Assembly (NCBI RefSeq): GCF_943169825.2
Contig: NZ_OW968402.1
Coordinates: 1,426,001-1,490,000 of the forward strand
DNA length: 64,000 bases
Direction: 5' to 3'
Origin: Varibaculum prostatecancerukia
GTDB lineage: Bacteria > Actinomycetota > Actinomycetes > Actinomycetales > Actinomycetaceae
The notes under the pieces are model-generated. The model was not told the origin of the DNA. It worked only from the letters and a program-made list of their open reading frames with translations, and did no database searches. Positions within the stretch are counted from its first letter, which is position 1, and every line of letters starts with the position of its first letter. The position numbers and the translations under genes were made by a program. Positions 53,396 through 61,655 of this stretch are shown here, piece after piece.

Positions 53396-53600
53396 ATCTC
53401 CTCCAAAAGATTTATTTGGCCAGTTTTGGCCCCGACATTTAACATTCTAGTCGATATTCCTTAAAGGACTCTAGGAGATCGGCACCTTTCCCATCCATAC
53501 AGGTAAAACAGGATAACCCAGCTTGGGAACCAACCCTATCCACAGCTGGTGGGTAAGTTGCAAAAAATAGCGGAAGACTCCGAGGACTCCCCAGCGGGGT

Positions 53601-54407
53601 TTACTCTTTTGGTTCTTCGTCCTCGCTTGCAGTTTCTTCCGGAGGCTCCGGCACCTCAGTTTTAGGAGCCTGCCTGCCCCCAGGAGCTTCCACTTTCGGC
53701 TCGACGGCGCCCGTGTCCTCGTCATCTTTCTTGGCGGCTAGCGCCTTTTTTACGTCCGCTGCATACAGATCCACGTATTCTTGCCCGGATAGGCTCATTA
53801 GGGAATACATAATCTCGTCGGTGATCGCCCGCAACACATAACGGTCATTTTCCATGCCCTGGTAGCGAGAAAAGTCCAAAGGCTCACCAACAACCACTCC
53901 GATGCGGTGCAAACGCGGAATCCGGGTACCAATCGGCTGGGCAATATTGGTGCCCACCATCGCCACCGGAATCACCGGTGCCCCCGAACGTAGCGACAGA
54001 CGCGCCAAGCCGGTTTTACCACGATAAAGTCGCCCATCAGGGCTGCGGGTACCCTCGGGATAGATACCGAATAGTTCACCCTCCTGCAAACGCGCCAACC
54101 CCTTTTGCAGGGCCGCCTGGGATTTCTTTCCCCCGGAACGGTCAATGGGAATAGTGCCCACCTGGGTCATAAACCACTTCACGAAAGCGCCTTTCAGGCC
54201 TTTACCGGTGAAATAGTCAGCTTTGCCCACAAATACGACTTCCCGGTCAATCATTAGCGGCAAAAAGAAAGAATCAATCACCGCCAGATGATTGGAGGCC
54301 AGAATCGCTGGCCCGGTCTCGGGAATATTTTCGGCTCCTTTAATCCAGGGTCGGTACAGAACCTTTAGAATCGGTCCCAGGATTACTTTCAGCATCCGGT
54401 AAAACAC
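53601..54407 (-). CDS. plsC: 1-acyl-sn-glycerol-3-phosphate acyltransferase (PlsC-like)
   Basis: 268 residues. The acyltransferase motifs are SNHLAVIDS (HX4D catalytic pair), GTIPIDRS, and EGTRSPDG (glycerol-phosphate binding). It makes phosphatidic acid at the membrane. A disordered acidic tail (about 225-268, DDEDTGAVEPKVEAP) follows the domain. Mycobacterial Rv2182c is the positional counterpart. Divergent from the small membrane protein gene at 54470. Confidence 0.92.
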   Translation of the reverse strand: MFYRMLKVILGPILKVLYRPWIKGAENIPETGPAILASNHLAVIDSFFLPLMIDREVVFVGKADYFTGKGLKGAFVKWFMTQVGTIPIDRSGGKKSQAALQKGLARLQEGELFGIYPEGTRSPDGRLYRGKTGLARLSLRSGAPVIPVAMVGTNIAQPIGTRIPRLHRIGVVVGEPLDFSRYQGMENDRYVLRAITDEIMYSLMSLSGQEYVDLYAADVKKALAAKKDDEDTGAVEPKVEAPGGRQAPKTEVPEPPEETASEDEEPKE

Positions 54408-54469
54408 GTAAGCTTCCTTCCCGCCCGGGCTAACTGGCCGATCCCTAAAGACCGGCTAGACTAACGACT

Positions 54470-54871
54470 ATGAAACTCCCCAAGAAGTGGGGGGCGCATC
54501 GCCGCCGCAACCCAAGTCAACGTCGCGTAGATGATGAATTTTTAGATATTACATCTAGGTTAGATGATACCGGTATTTTTGCGCCTGGACCGCGAGATTA
54601 CGAATTATCCGAGCCAGATGAGCAGTTTCAACCCCCTACGCTGCCTGCCAGTCCCCGTCCCCGCGGAGCCATGCGCGTTTTAGTGATTACCGTCGTAGTG
54701 CTAATGGCCTGGGTGGCCACCTACATCACGGGAGTCACCCTGCCGTTCTGGCTTCATGTGTTGGGGTTCTTAGATTTAACGATTTTTTGCGTTCTCCTCA
54801 TCTATCTGCGTCCGCGCGGCCGTAGCCCCTTGACCAATAAATGGGGGGATGACGATGGGGCGAGGGTGTGA
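54470..54871 (+). CDS. Small two-helix membrane protein (hypothetical)
   Basis: 133 residues: a basic start (KLPKKWGAHRRRNP), an acidic disordered stretch to about 60, and two membrane helices (about 68-90 and 96-114), with a charged C-terminus. Similar small two-helix proteins occur next to PlsC-type genes in actinobacteria, but I do not recognise the family. It overlaps the next gene by four bases (GTGA), so the two are co-translated. Confidence 0.65.
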   Translation: MKLPKKWGAHRRRNPSQRRVDDEFLDITSRLDDTGIFAPGPRDYELSEPDEQFQPPTLPASPRPRGAMRVLVITVVVLMAWVATYITGVTLPFWLHVLGFLDLTIFCVLLIYLRPRGRSPLTNKWGDDDGARV

Positions 54872-56679
54872 GCGCTCAATTTTTTGGCCCACCTTCGCGC
54901 GCCCTGAAGAATCACCTCAGCACTCTGTTACCTTCCAGTGGTGAACTGGCACCCCAAGGCGAGTTTTCACAGCTAGGAACCCCGCTGGCGGAATGTTGTT
55001 TCCTGGTGGTTGACCTGGAAACCACGGGAATGGGCGCAGGTGCGGAAATCACCGAAATAGCGGCTGCCCGCTACTATAAGCGGCGCCTTTGCGGAACTTT
55101 TCGTTCTCTAGTGCGAACCCGCCGTTCGATCCCTCCAAGAATAGTGGCACTCACCGGAATCACTAACTCGATGGTGCTTGCTGCGGAGCCTTTGGAGGAA
55201 GTTTTTCCGCGTTTCCTTGCTTTTTGGAGGGCCGATCACCCCGACTCTCCTCCGGTAAATACCCTGGTTGCCCACAATGCCAGTTTTGACACCGGGTTCT
55301 TGCGCCGCGCCGCCGAGCAACTAGATGCTCCCCTACCTCACGCCCTCACCGTAGATACCTTGGCGATTGCCCGCCTGCTACTTCCCCGTCCCTTCGTCGC
55401 CAATCACCGCCTAGCTACCCTCGCTAAATATTTTGGCGCGGAAAAGCCCACTCACCGCGCCCTCGAAGATGTTTTAGCAACCGTGACGGTGCTGCAAGGG
55501 CTGCTGGATTTGGGGCAGGGAGCCGGTCTCACCCACACCCAAGATTTTCGGGTTTTACAAAAGGTACCCCGCCAGATTCGGGCAAAACGGGTGTTGGGAG
55601 TCAATCTACCGGAGCGCCCTGGGGTCTATATCTTTGAGGACGAGGAAGGAAAACCTCTCTACGTGGGGTCGGCTTCTAACCTGAGAACCCGGGTAGGTAG
55701 TTACACCACGGTGGGTGAAAAACGTCGGCAAATGCGAGAAATGTTAGCTGCCGCGTGCCATATCCGGCATTATTGTTTTCCCCATGTACTTTTGGCGCGG
55801 CTCAAAGAATTAGACTTGATTGCCCGGCTTAATCCCCCATTCAACCGTGCCAGCACCCGTCCTGATAAATATTGGCTGCTAGAGCTAACCGATGAAGATT
55901 TTCCCCGCCTGAGACTTTCTAAGCGAGTAGAGCGCGAAACCCATTCCCGCATCCTCGGGCCGTTTTCTACCCGCAAAAGCGCTGAGCGAGTCCGCCGGGT
56001 ACTCTCGCAGCAGTGGAGCCTGCGCACCTGCACTCAAGAGATTTCCCCCGGAGCTCCTGCGGACAGTTGTTATTTGGAACAGTTAGGCGCCTGTCTTGCT
56101 CCTTGTCGCCCGCAGAACCAAGAAAAGTATGCTCAGCACCTAACGCAGCTGGCTGCTAATAAATCCGCCGCGGAACTGACTGCGGTTGATACCCTGCTAG
56201 AAAAAGTTCGGAACTTGGCAGAAAATGAAGAATACGAGCAGGCGGCAGTGATCCGCGAACAGCTTTTTTCGCTGCTGCGCGCGGGTGCGGAACAAGAATT
56301 ATTGGCCCCGCTTCTAGGCGCGGAAGAACTTATTTTTGCCCTCCCCGCTCCCCACGGAGGATGGGTATATGTGGCTCTCGCCTACGGAAAAGTAGTGGGA
56401 ACTGCTTTTACCTGTGCTAACGCACCAAAAATCGCGATTGACCAAACCGTTGCGGCACTAGCGGAAGTTTTCCCGGTGAGCGCCCCGCACTTCCTTGGCC
56501 AGGGCATCCTTTGGGAGCAGCTACATGTCTTGGCGCAGCAACTTTATCAACCGGGAACCCGGATCGTGCGGATACGGGGTACAGCGGCTTTGGCCTGGCC
56601 TGCCCAGGGAATGCTTTCTCGCACCCAGTTACGGGAGACCTTGGCTCAGGCTAGAAAACCGTATTCTTTCCAACTATGA
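54868..56679 (+). CDS. DEDDh exonuclease fused to GIY-YIG (UvrC-like) domain
   Basis: 603 residues, GTG start. N-terminal DnaQ-type 3'-5' exonuclease (about 45-215): ExoI VVDLETTGMG, ExoII HNASFDTGFL, ExoIII HRALEDVLAT. Then a GIY-YIG nuclease (about 240-320: RPGVYIFEDEEGKPLYVGSA with Arg of NLRTRVGSY) and a UvrC-like extension, including a Cys-rich-like part (CTQEIS ... DSCYLEQLGACLAPC). Such fusions are common in actinobacteria (annotated as DEDD exonuclease domain-containing, Cho-like). It may nick and trim damaged DNA. The classical UvrC C-terminal endonuclease domain is absent. Confidence 0.88.
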   Translation: MSAQFFGPPSRALKNHLSTLLPSSGELAPQGEFSQLGTPLAECCFLVVDLETTGMGAGAEITEIAAARYYKRRLCGTFRSLVRTRRSIPPRIVALTGITNSMVLAAEPLEEVFPRFLAFWRADHPDSPPVNTLVAHNASFDTGFLRRAAEQLDAPLPHALTVDTLAIARLLLPRPFVANHRLATLAKYFGAEKPTHRALEDVLATVTVLQGLLDLGQGAGLTHTQDFRVLQKVPRQIRAKRVLGVNLPERPGVYIFEDEEGKPLYVGSASNLRTRVGSYTTVGEKRRQMREMLAAACHIRHYCFPHVLLARLKELDLIARLNPPFNRASTRPDKYWLLELTDEDFPRLRLSKRVERETHSRILGPFSTRKSAERVRRVLSQQWSLRTCTQEISPGAPADSCYLEQLGACLAPCRPQNQEKYAQHLTQLAANKSAAELTAVDTLLEKVRNLAENEEYEQAAVIREQLFSLLRAGAEQELLAPLLGAEELIFALPAPHGGWVYVALAYGKVVGTAFTCANAPKIAIDQTVAALAEVFPVSAPHFLGQGILWEQLHVLAQQLYQPGTRIVRIRGTAALAWPAQGMLSRTQLRETLAQARKPYSFQL

Positions 56680-56731
56680 GGGCGGAGACCAGGATCCTAA
56701 GCAGCGAAAATCTCCTTGAAATTAAAAATGC

Positions 56732-57121
56732 TTAGCGCAGCAGTTCAGCTACGGCCTCTTGCAGCTTTAGGGGGTTGAGGGGACGCTCCACCGCTTTGGT
56801 AGCTCCCGCCCATCCGACAAGCCATTCATCTTGCGGACGCGCGGTCAAAATCAGGATTGGGGGCAGGTTGTCATTTTCTTCAGCTAGAGACTTCGCTACC
56901 GAAATCCCAGAAATCTTAGTGGCTTCCCCATCAAGAATCAGCAGATCATAACGATTATTTAGTACCTTGTCCTGGGTAATCGTGGCGGTTGCAGTTTCAT
57001 CCCAAGTTATTTTCGGCAAATCTGCCGCCGGTTTAATTCCTACTGCTTCGATTACTTGCCGGCGCACCTCACGGTCATCGCTGTACAACAAAATCTGTAG
57101 GTTCTCTTCCGATTCCGCCAT
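56732..57121 (-). CDS. Stand-alone receiver-like protein
   Basis: 129 residues forming one CheY-like receiver fold: an acidic start (YSDDREV), phospho-Asp candidate in LLILDGEATKI, Thr in ILTARPQ, but the usual Lys before the conserved Pro is replaced (VERPLNP has Arg). No output domain. It may act as an atypical receiver that is not phosphorylated in the normal way. The neighbouring genes (exonuclease fusion, superoxide dismutase) give no clear partner. Small receivers of this kind are found in many actinobacteria. Confidence 0.75.
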   Translation of the reverse strand: MAESEENLQILLYSDDREVRRQVIEAVGIKPAADLPKITWDETATATITQDKVLNNRYDLLILDGEATKISGISVAKSLAEENDNLPPILILTARPQDEWLVGWAGATKAVERPLNPLKLQEAVAELLR

Positions 57122-57386
57122 TTTCTGCTTCCTTAGGTAAATATTTAAAAGGACTTTTGGCTTTCATTGTAACCGACTATCACGCCCTTGCATTGTCCGC
57201 TTGTCTAATGTCATCCCCATTTCCTAAATTTTCCGCGCATCATCCTCCTCACAAACCGGGATTAGCCGGTAAATACGCGCTCGAGCGCTGCAAAAATAGG
57301 ACTTAGCGCCTAGACTAGATAACAGATGCCATCTGACCGGAGGGAAGTTAGGTGGACAATAACAATACAAAAGGAGAACCATTTAT

Positions 57387-58013
57387 ATGGAGAAATACAC
57401 GCTTCCGGAACTGCCCTATGATTACGCCGCTTTAGAGCCGCATATTTCTGGCAAAATCATGGAACTTCACCATGACAAGCACCACAACACCTATGTGAAC
57501 GGCGTAAATGCCGCCCTAGAGAAACTGGCAGCCGCCCGCGAAGCTGGAGACTTGGCAGCAGTCAACCAGTACTCGAAAGATCTGGCTTTCAATCTGGGTG
57601 GACACACCAACCATTCGGTTTTCTGGACTAATATGGGCCCGGATTGCGGCGGGGAGCCCGAGGGCGAACTAGCCGCGGCAATCACCGAAAACTTCGGTTC
57701 CTTCGAGGCTTTCAAGAAGCATTTCTCAGCGGCAGCCACCGGACTACAAGGCTCCGGCTGGGCCGTATTGGCTTGGGATTCCATTTCTTCGCGGCTCATC
57801 ATCTTCCAGCTCTTCGATCAGCAAGGAAACGTGCCCGTCGGGGTAACTCCGCTGCTCATGCTGGACATGTGGGAGCACGCTTTCTACCTGGACTACCAGA
57901 ACGTGAAAGCTGACTACGTGAAGGCCTGGTGGAACGTAGTTAATTGGGAAAACGTTTCTGCTCGTTTCGAAAACGCCGAAAAGAACTTTAAGTCCCTAAT
58001 CAACCTGGCCTAG
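57387..58013 (+). CDS. sodA: Superoxide dismutase [Mn/Fe]
   Basis: 208 residues. Metal ligands: His of IMELHHDKHH, His of NLGGHTNHSVFW, Asp and His of DMWEHAFY. The remaining marks (WGVLAWD-like SGWAVLAWD, LDYQNVKADYVKAWW) are canonical. Converts superoxide to oxygen and hydrogen peroxide; cytosolic (no signal peptide). ATG start with AAGGAG nine bases upstream. Followed by a strong terminator at 58049-58088. Metal preference (Mn, Fe or either) cannot be read safely. Confidence 0.96.
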   Translation: MEKYTLPELPYDYAALEPHISGKIMELHHDKHHNTYVNGVNAALEKLAAAREAGDLAAVNQYSKDLAFNLGGHTNHSVFWTNMGPDCGGEPEGELAAAITENFGSFEAFKKHFSAAATGLQGSGWAVLAWDSISSRLIIFQLFDQQGNVPVGVTPLLMLDMWEHAFYLDYQNVKADYVKAWWNVVNWENVSARFENAEKNFKSLINLA

Positions 58014-58048
58014 CAACTAACGCGGGGGAGCGATTTCCCCTCCTGCCC

Positions 58049-58088
58049 AAAAATTCGGGAAGCGCTAATACGCGCTTCCCGAATTTTT
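58049..58088 (+). terminator. Rho-independent terminator of sodA
   Basis: AAAAATTCGGGAAGCGC (58049-58065) pairs perfectly with GCGCTTCCCGAATTTTT (58072-58088), 17 base pairs, loop of six, ending in TTTTTAT. It lies 35 bases after the sodA stop. Confidence 0.9.
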
Positions 58089-58208
58089 ATGCCCACCGCA
58101 CCTACTCGGGAAAACCGCTCCCCCCACGTATTTATACCTTCCCGGAAAAGTGTAAAGCGGGGGAAAAGTTTTTCCCACGCGGATACGATTTCAGATTAGG
58201 GTCGCGGC

Positions 58209-58275
58209 CGGTAAAAGATACGAGAGGGGCTTGACCTGCGGAGCAGGTCACGGGGTCCCCGGAGTGCTTTTACCG
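58209..58275. repeat. Second palindromic hairpin repeat element
   Basis: Same plan as the element at 6570-6660: outer stem CGGTAAAAG/CTTTTACCG (58209-58217 and 58267-58275), asymmetric ATACGAGA against GAGTG, G-run against C-run (GGGGC...CGGGGTCCCC), and an inner stem GACCTGC/GCAGGTC with loop GGA. It lies 36 bases past the stop of the FKBP gene at 58311 (minus strand), i.e. again downstream of a gene. The inner stem differs in sequence from the first element but pairs, i.e. it covaries. Confidence 0.8.
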
Positions 58276-58310
58276 AGCCAGACCCGGATTTTACAATCGG
58301 ATTTAAACTG

Positions 58311-59297
58311 TCACCCGAGGCGGGTACTGGTTTGTTTCGCCCCAATGTCGTAGATAGCAATCCGCGCTGGATGTGCCTTCGCCCCTTGGCGCGCGCCTTC
58401 TGCGGGCTCTATCATCACCATCCGCGAGCCGATGGGTACCCCTAAGAACTGCGGGGTGGTCTGCACGGTAGCGGGCGTAGACACCATTTTCCCGCTGACC
58501 CAGGAGCTGGATACCTCTCCCCATTTACCCTGCTGATAGCTGGCGGCAGTCAAATGTACTCCCGGAAAATCATCCGGTTCTAGTTTCGGTCCCGTGCCTT
58601 GGTAAAGCATGATTACCTGTTTTAACTGCGGAGCCGGCATATCGGGATCGATATCCAGCTGCGGCTGACTGCCGGGGCCGCCGGTAATCTTTACTCCTTT
58701 AGGGAGCTTCTCGAAAGACTCGTCGATTTTCTTCGCGTGTTTCAGTGCGGAAATATCACTTAAATCCATGGCGCTGATCAGGTCGATCACAAACACCATA
58801 GTGGAATCGGCGGGGATTCTCTTGGCGGCTTCACCTTGGAAACCTAAGCGTGGAGGTACGGTAAGCTGCACCCGCGAGCCAACTTTCTTGCCGATCAGAC
58901 CCTGTTTCCAGCCGGCGATAACGTCACTCATCGCATAGCCTTGGGCAGAGTCTCCCATTCTGAAGGTGGTCATCACGGTTTTTCCGTCCCACAGGTTACC
59001 CAAAGTGTCCATCAACACCTGGTCTTTGGCGGTTACTTTGCGTCCGTCGCCCTCGTGAAGTACCCGCACCTGCAAACTGGTGGGCGCTTTGCCCGCACCG
59101 GCCTCCATTTGGGGTGCTTGTCCTAACTCGCCAGAAACTGCCGGGAACTTCCCTTTTACTTCTGGTGCGGAGGCATCGGATCCTCCCTGGGAACAGCCCG
59201 AAAGGACGCCCAGGCACAGGGCAGCCAAGAGCGAGAGCACTATCGCTCGCATTTTCAATGTTTTAACTGCAGGTTGCAAATCGTTATAAGTACGCAT
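58311..59297 (-). CDS. FKBP-type peptidyl-prolyl isomerase lipoprotein (first of a tandem pair)
   Basis: 328 residues from 59297; a later ATG (MRAIVLSLL) at 59252 gives a cleaner lipoprotein signal peptide. Lipobox LSGC. FKBP domain about residues 90-175: LWDGKTVMTTFRMGD, VIAGWKQGLIGKKVGSRV, PPRLGFQGEAAKRIPADSTM. A second, divergent domain follows. Attached to the outer face of the membrane, it should speed folding of exported proteins. Several active-site aromatic positions are not canonical, so activity may be low. It is 21 bases downstream of a second FKBP lipoprotein gene, so the pair is one operon. Confidence 0.85.
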   Translation of the reverse strand: MRTYNDLQPAVKTLKMRAIVLSLLAALCLGVLSGCSQGGSDASAPEVKGKFPAVSGELGQAPQMEAGAGKAPTSLQVRVLHEGDGRKVTAKDQVLMDTLGNLWDGKTVMTTFRMGDSAQGYAMSDVIAGWKQGLIGKKVGSRVQLTVPPRLGFQGEAAKRIPADSTMVFVIDLISAMDLSDISALKHAKKIDESFEKLPKGVKITGGPGSQPQLDIDPDMPAPQLKQVIMLYQGTGPKLEPDDFPGVHLTAASYQQGKWGEVSSSWVSGKMVSTPATVQTTPQFLGVPIGSRMVMIEPAEGARQGAKAHPARIAIYDIGAKQTSTRLG

Positions 59298-59318
59298 AAC
59301 CCAGCCTGTACAGATTTT

Positions 59319-60203
59319 CTAGAGGGTGCCGATAATATCCATCACGAATGCGACGGCTTGCCCGTTTTGCATGGAACTTAAAGCTAGCCGCGATCCCACA
59401 GTTTTACCAGCAAGCTCTTTATCTAATCCCAACTCGGCTAGTGTCTTTTCCCCTTGCAGCGGCATCGGAGTTGCGCTATCCCAGGTGGAAGCAGTCTTCC
59501 CTTCCTGGTCTACCCAGCTTTGATGCACTATCACCACATCTTTAGCTTTCAGCGGCGCTCCTTTTCCTTGCGCCAGCACTACTACCTTGCGCTCTTTTGC
59601 CAATTGATCTGGGGTTACCTTCAATGCCGGCTTTGCCCCTAGTTTGCCGTCAACTTCCAGACCGGGCAAAGTTTCGCCGGTGGCTTTAGCTTCTGCTAGC
59701 AGCTGCTGGCCTTTCTTCGCCTGGGATGCGGAGAAGCACTTCAAAGTATCCACTACGAATACCAAGGTAGATCCGGCGGGAATGTCGCCGGTTGCCTGAT
59801 CCCCATAACCCAATTCGGGAGGAATCACCAGGAGGGTGCGCGATCCCGGTTTGGCATCTTTAAGGCCTTTACCCCAGCCGGGAACTACCTGCTTTAAAGA
59901 AAAAACGGCGGGGTTTCCACGATCAAAACTGGAATCAAATTTTTTCCCATTCCACAGTTGCCCGTGATAGTTGACCGCTACCACCGCGCCGGTGCCACAG
60001 GCTTCGCCCTCTCCATCTTTGAGAGTAACGACTTTCAGATCTTTCGGTGGGGTTCCCTTCCCGGCACTAACCTTGGGAGCCTTACCGTAATCACCCTCGA
60101 CATTTACCCCAGTATCGTTGCTACTACATCCGGTGAGGGCGCCGCCGATTAGGGCTCCCATAAGAGCGAGGGCAGCAAAAGAAGATGAAAGTCTACGTTT
60201 CAC
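59319..60203 (-). CDS. FKBP-type peptidyl-prolyl isomerase lipoprotein (second of the pair)
   Basis: 294 residues. Signal peptide with lipobox LTGC (residue about 26). The FKBP fold is well kept (about 65-155): VAVNYHGQLWNGKKFDSSFD, PGWGKGLKDAKPGSR, PELGYGDQATGDIPAGSTLV. It lies closer to classical FKBPs than the downstream copy. Exported, membrane-anchored folding helper. First gene of a two-gene operon; its start at 60203 follows 19 bases after the HesB gene stop (60223), so a longer operon with HesB is possible. Confidence 0.9.
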   Translation of the reverse strand: MKRRLSSSFAALALMGALIGGALTGCSSNDTGVNVEGDYGKAPKVSAGKGTPPKDLKVVTLKDGEGEACGTGAVVAVNYHGQLWNGKKFDSSFDRGNPAVFSLKQVVPGWGKGLKDAKPGSRTLLVIPPELGYGDQATGDIPAGSTLVFVVDTLKCFSASQAKKGQQLLAEAKATGETLPGLEVDGKLGAKPALKVTPDQLAKERKVVVLAQGKGAPLKAKDVVIVHQSWVDQEGKTASTWDSATPMPLQGEKTLAELGLDKELAGKTVGSRLALSSMQNGQAVAFVMDIIGTL

Positions 60204-60222
60204 GGTTAAATCCTGACTGTTT

Positions 60223-60582
60223 TTAGTGGAATGACTGGCCGCAGGCGCAAGAACCTACAGCATTGGGATTATCGATGGTGAATCCTTGCCGCTCGATAGT
60301 ATCCGAGAAGTCAATAGAAGCGCCCTCTAAATAGGGGTTCGACATTTTGTCTACTACTACCTCTACCCCGGGAGCGAACTCCACGACCGCGTCGCCTTCA
60401 AGCAGACGCTCATCGAAATACAGCTGATAGATGAGCCCGGAACAGCCACCCGGCTGGACTGCAATTCGCAGCCGTAAATCATCGCGACCTTCCTGCTCTA
60501 ACAGCGATTTTACTTTTTCAGCGGCTGCATCGGTCAAAGTAACTTTGTGGGTAGCTGTTTTTTCAGCCTGTTCTTCGCTCAT
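60223..60582 (-). CDS. HesB/IscA/ErpA family iron-sulfur carrier
   Basis: 119 residues. Cluster ligands: Cys of QPGGCSGLIYQ and the paired Cys of GSCACGQSF near the C-terminus; segment DKMSNPYLEGASIDF is typical. An A-type carrier that passes Fe-S clusters to target enzymes; aconitase in this window is an example of such a client. In mycobacteria (Rv2204c) it stands next to the glycerate kinase gene, as here. ATG start at 60582. Confidence 0.92.
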   Translation of the reverse strand: MSEEQAEKTATHKVTLTDAAAEKVKSLLEQEGRDDLRLRIAVQPGGCSGLIYQLYFDERLLEGDAVVEFAPGVEVVVDKMSNPYLEGASIDFSDTIERQGFTIDNPNAVGSCACGQSFH

Positions 60583-60653
60583 GTTTCTCCCTATAACAAT
60601 CGTCTGGTTTCAGTAAGCTAGTCCTTAGCCTAGTCCAAGCCGGCCCCTACTGG

Positions 60654-61655
60654 CTATCGTGACCAGGTACGCGCTAAGCGAAGTCCGGCCTGACTCATAC
60701 CGGCGATATCGGAGGGAAACTGATAGATACCGTCAATTCCCATCTCGGCTCCCTCTGCTCTACTTAGGTTATTTTCACTGGTAACCACGACTATCGGGAT
60801 TCCGCTGGGAGCGGATAAGTGGCAGAGATGTTCTAAGGGGGAACCGGAAAGATTCCAGGGGGAAAGCTCAGGGGTATTCGCCACTAGCAAATCTGCGCCC
60901 CCTAAAATCTGGGGCAGTTGGGTGCGCTCATCTAAGAAATCTGCCGCGAAATCTAGGCGGGCTCCCAATCTGCCTAGTAGTTCCCCGATCCCAAAAGCGC
61001 ATCCTCCTCCTGGCAGCGTCCCGATTTGGCTTTCCTGAGCTTTTCCGAAGCCAGTTGCACTGGACAGCCCCAGATAACGCTGGTGTCCGAACTTTTTAGC
61101 CTCGCCCAGTATGCCCTCCCAATTTTCCTTGGTTTTTTGGGCAATCTCCGGCCGGGTTTTTGCTACCGCAGCCAGCACCCCGGAGGCAGAAAATAGCGGT
61201 TTCTGACTGCCGGTAACTACCACCGTATGGGCGAGGGCGCGCCCCAGTTTTTCCCACACTTGCGGATTTGAAGTTTCCCGATCATAGGCGCGTGCCACTC
61301 CCCGCATAAAGGCGGCAGGAAAATCTGGTAACTCCTCTAGGTTCGCCAAAGTCGCTGCTCCGGGTGACAAATATTCGCTTTGCAAGGATAGTCCCAGATG
61401 ACAGGGAGGAAGGTAAATACCATTTCCCGCTTTCAATAACGCGGACAACCGTTCGCCTGCCAGTTCCGGATCGATAGTGCCAGCGAAAATATCTGCTACC
61501 GGAAAGTTAACTGCGACCTCCCTAAATCCATAGGAGTAGGGGATGATCTCCAGCTGATCTTGGCTTTGATGACCCTGCCAACCAGCTTTAAAGGCCTCCC
61601 CTAGCTCTTTGGCGCTAGCGGAGGCAGTGCTGGTTAATGCCAGAACTATTTGCAC
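60654..61655 (-). CDS. Glycerate kinase (GlxK-like)
   Basis: 333 residues of the type-2 glycerate kinase family (Rv2205c position). Marks: MQIVLALTSTASASAKELGE, FPVADIFAGT (weak version of the family's PVADGGEGT), PGGGCAFGIGELLGRLGARL, and ELSPWNLSGSPLE. It phosphorylates glycerate to 2- or 3-phosphoglycerate. The usual PxxDGGEGT loop is altered here, so substrate or activity may have shifted. Starts right after the stop of the peptidase gene. Confidence 0.75.
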   Translation of the reverse strand: MQIVLALTSTASASAKELGEAFKAGWQGHQSQDQLEIIPYSYGFREVAVNFPVADIFAGTIDPELAGERLSALLKAGNGIYLPPCHLGLSLQSEYLSPGAATLANLEELPDFPAAFMRGVARAYDRETSNPQVWEKLGRALAHTVVVTGSQKPLFSASGVLAAVAKTRPEIAQKTKENWEGILGEAKKFGHQRYLGLSSATGFGKAQESQIGTLPGGGCAFGIGELLGRLGARLDFAADFLDERTQLPQILGGADLLVANTPELSPWNLSGSPLEHLCHLSAPSGIPIVVVTSENNLSRAEGAEMGIDGIYQFPSDIAGMSQAGLRLARTWSR

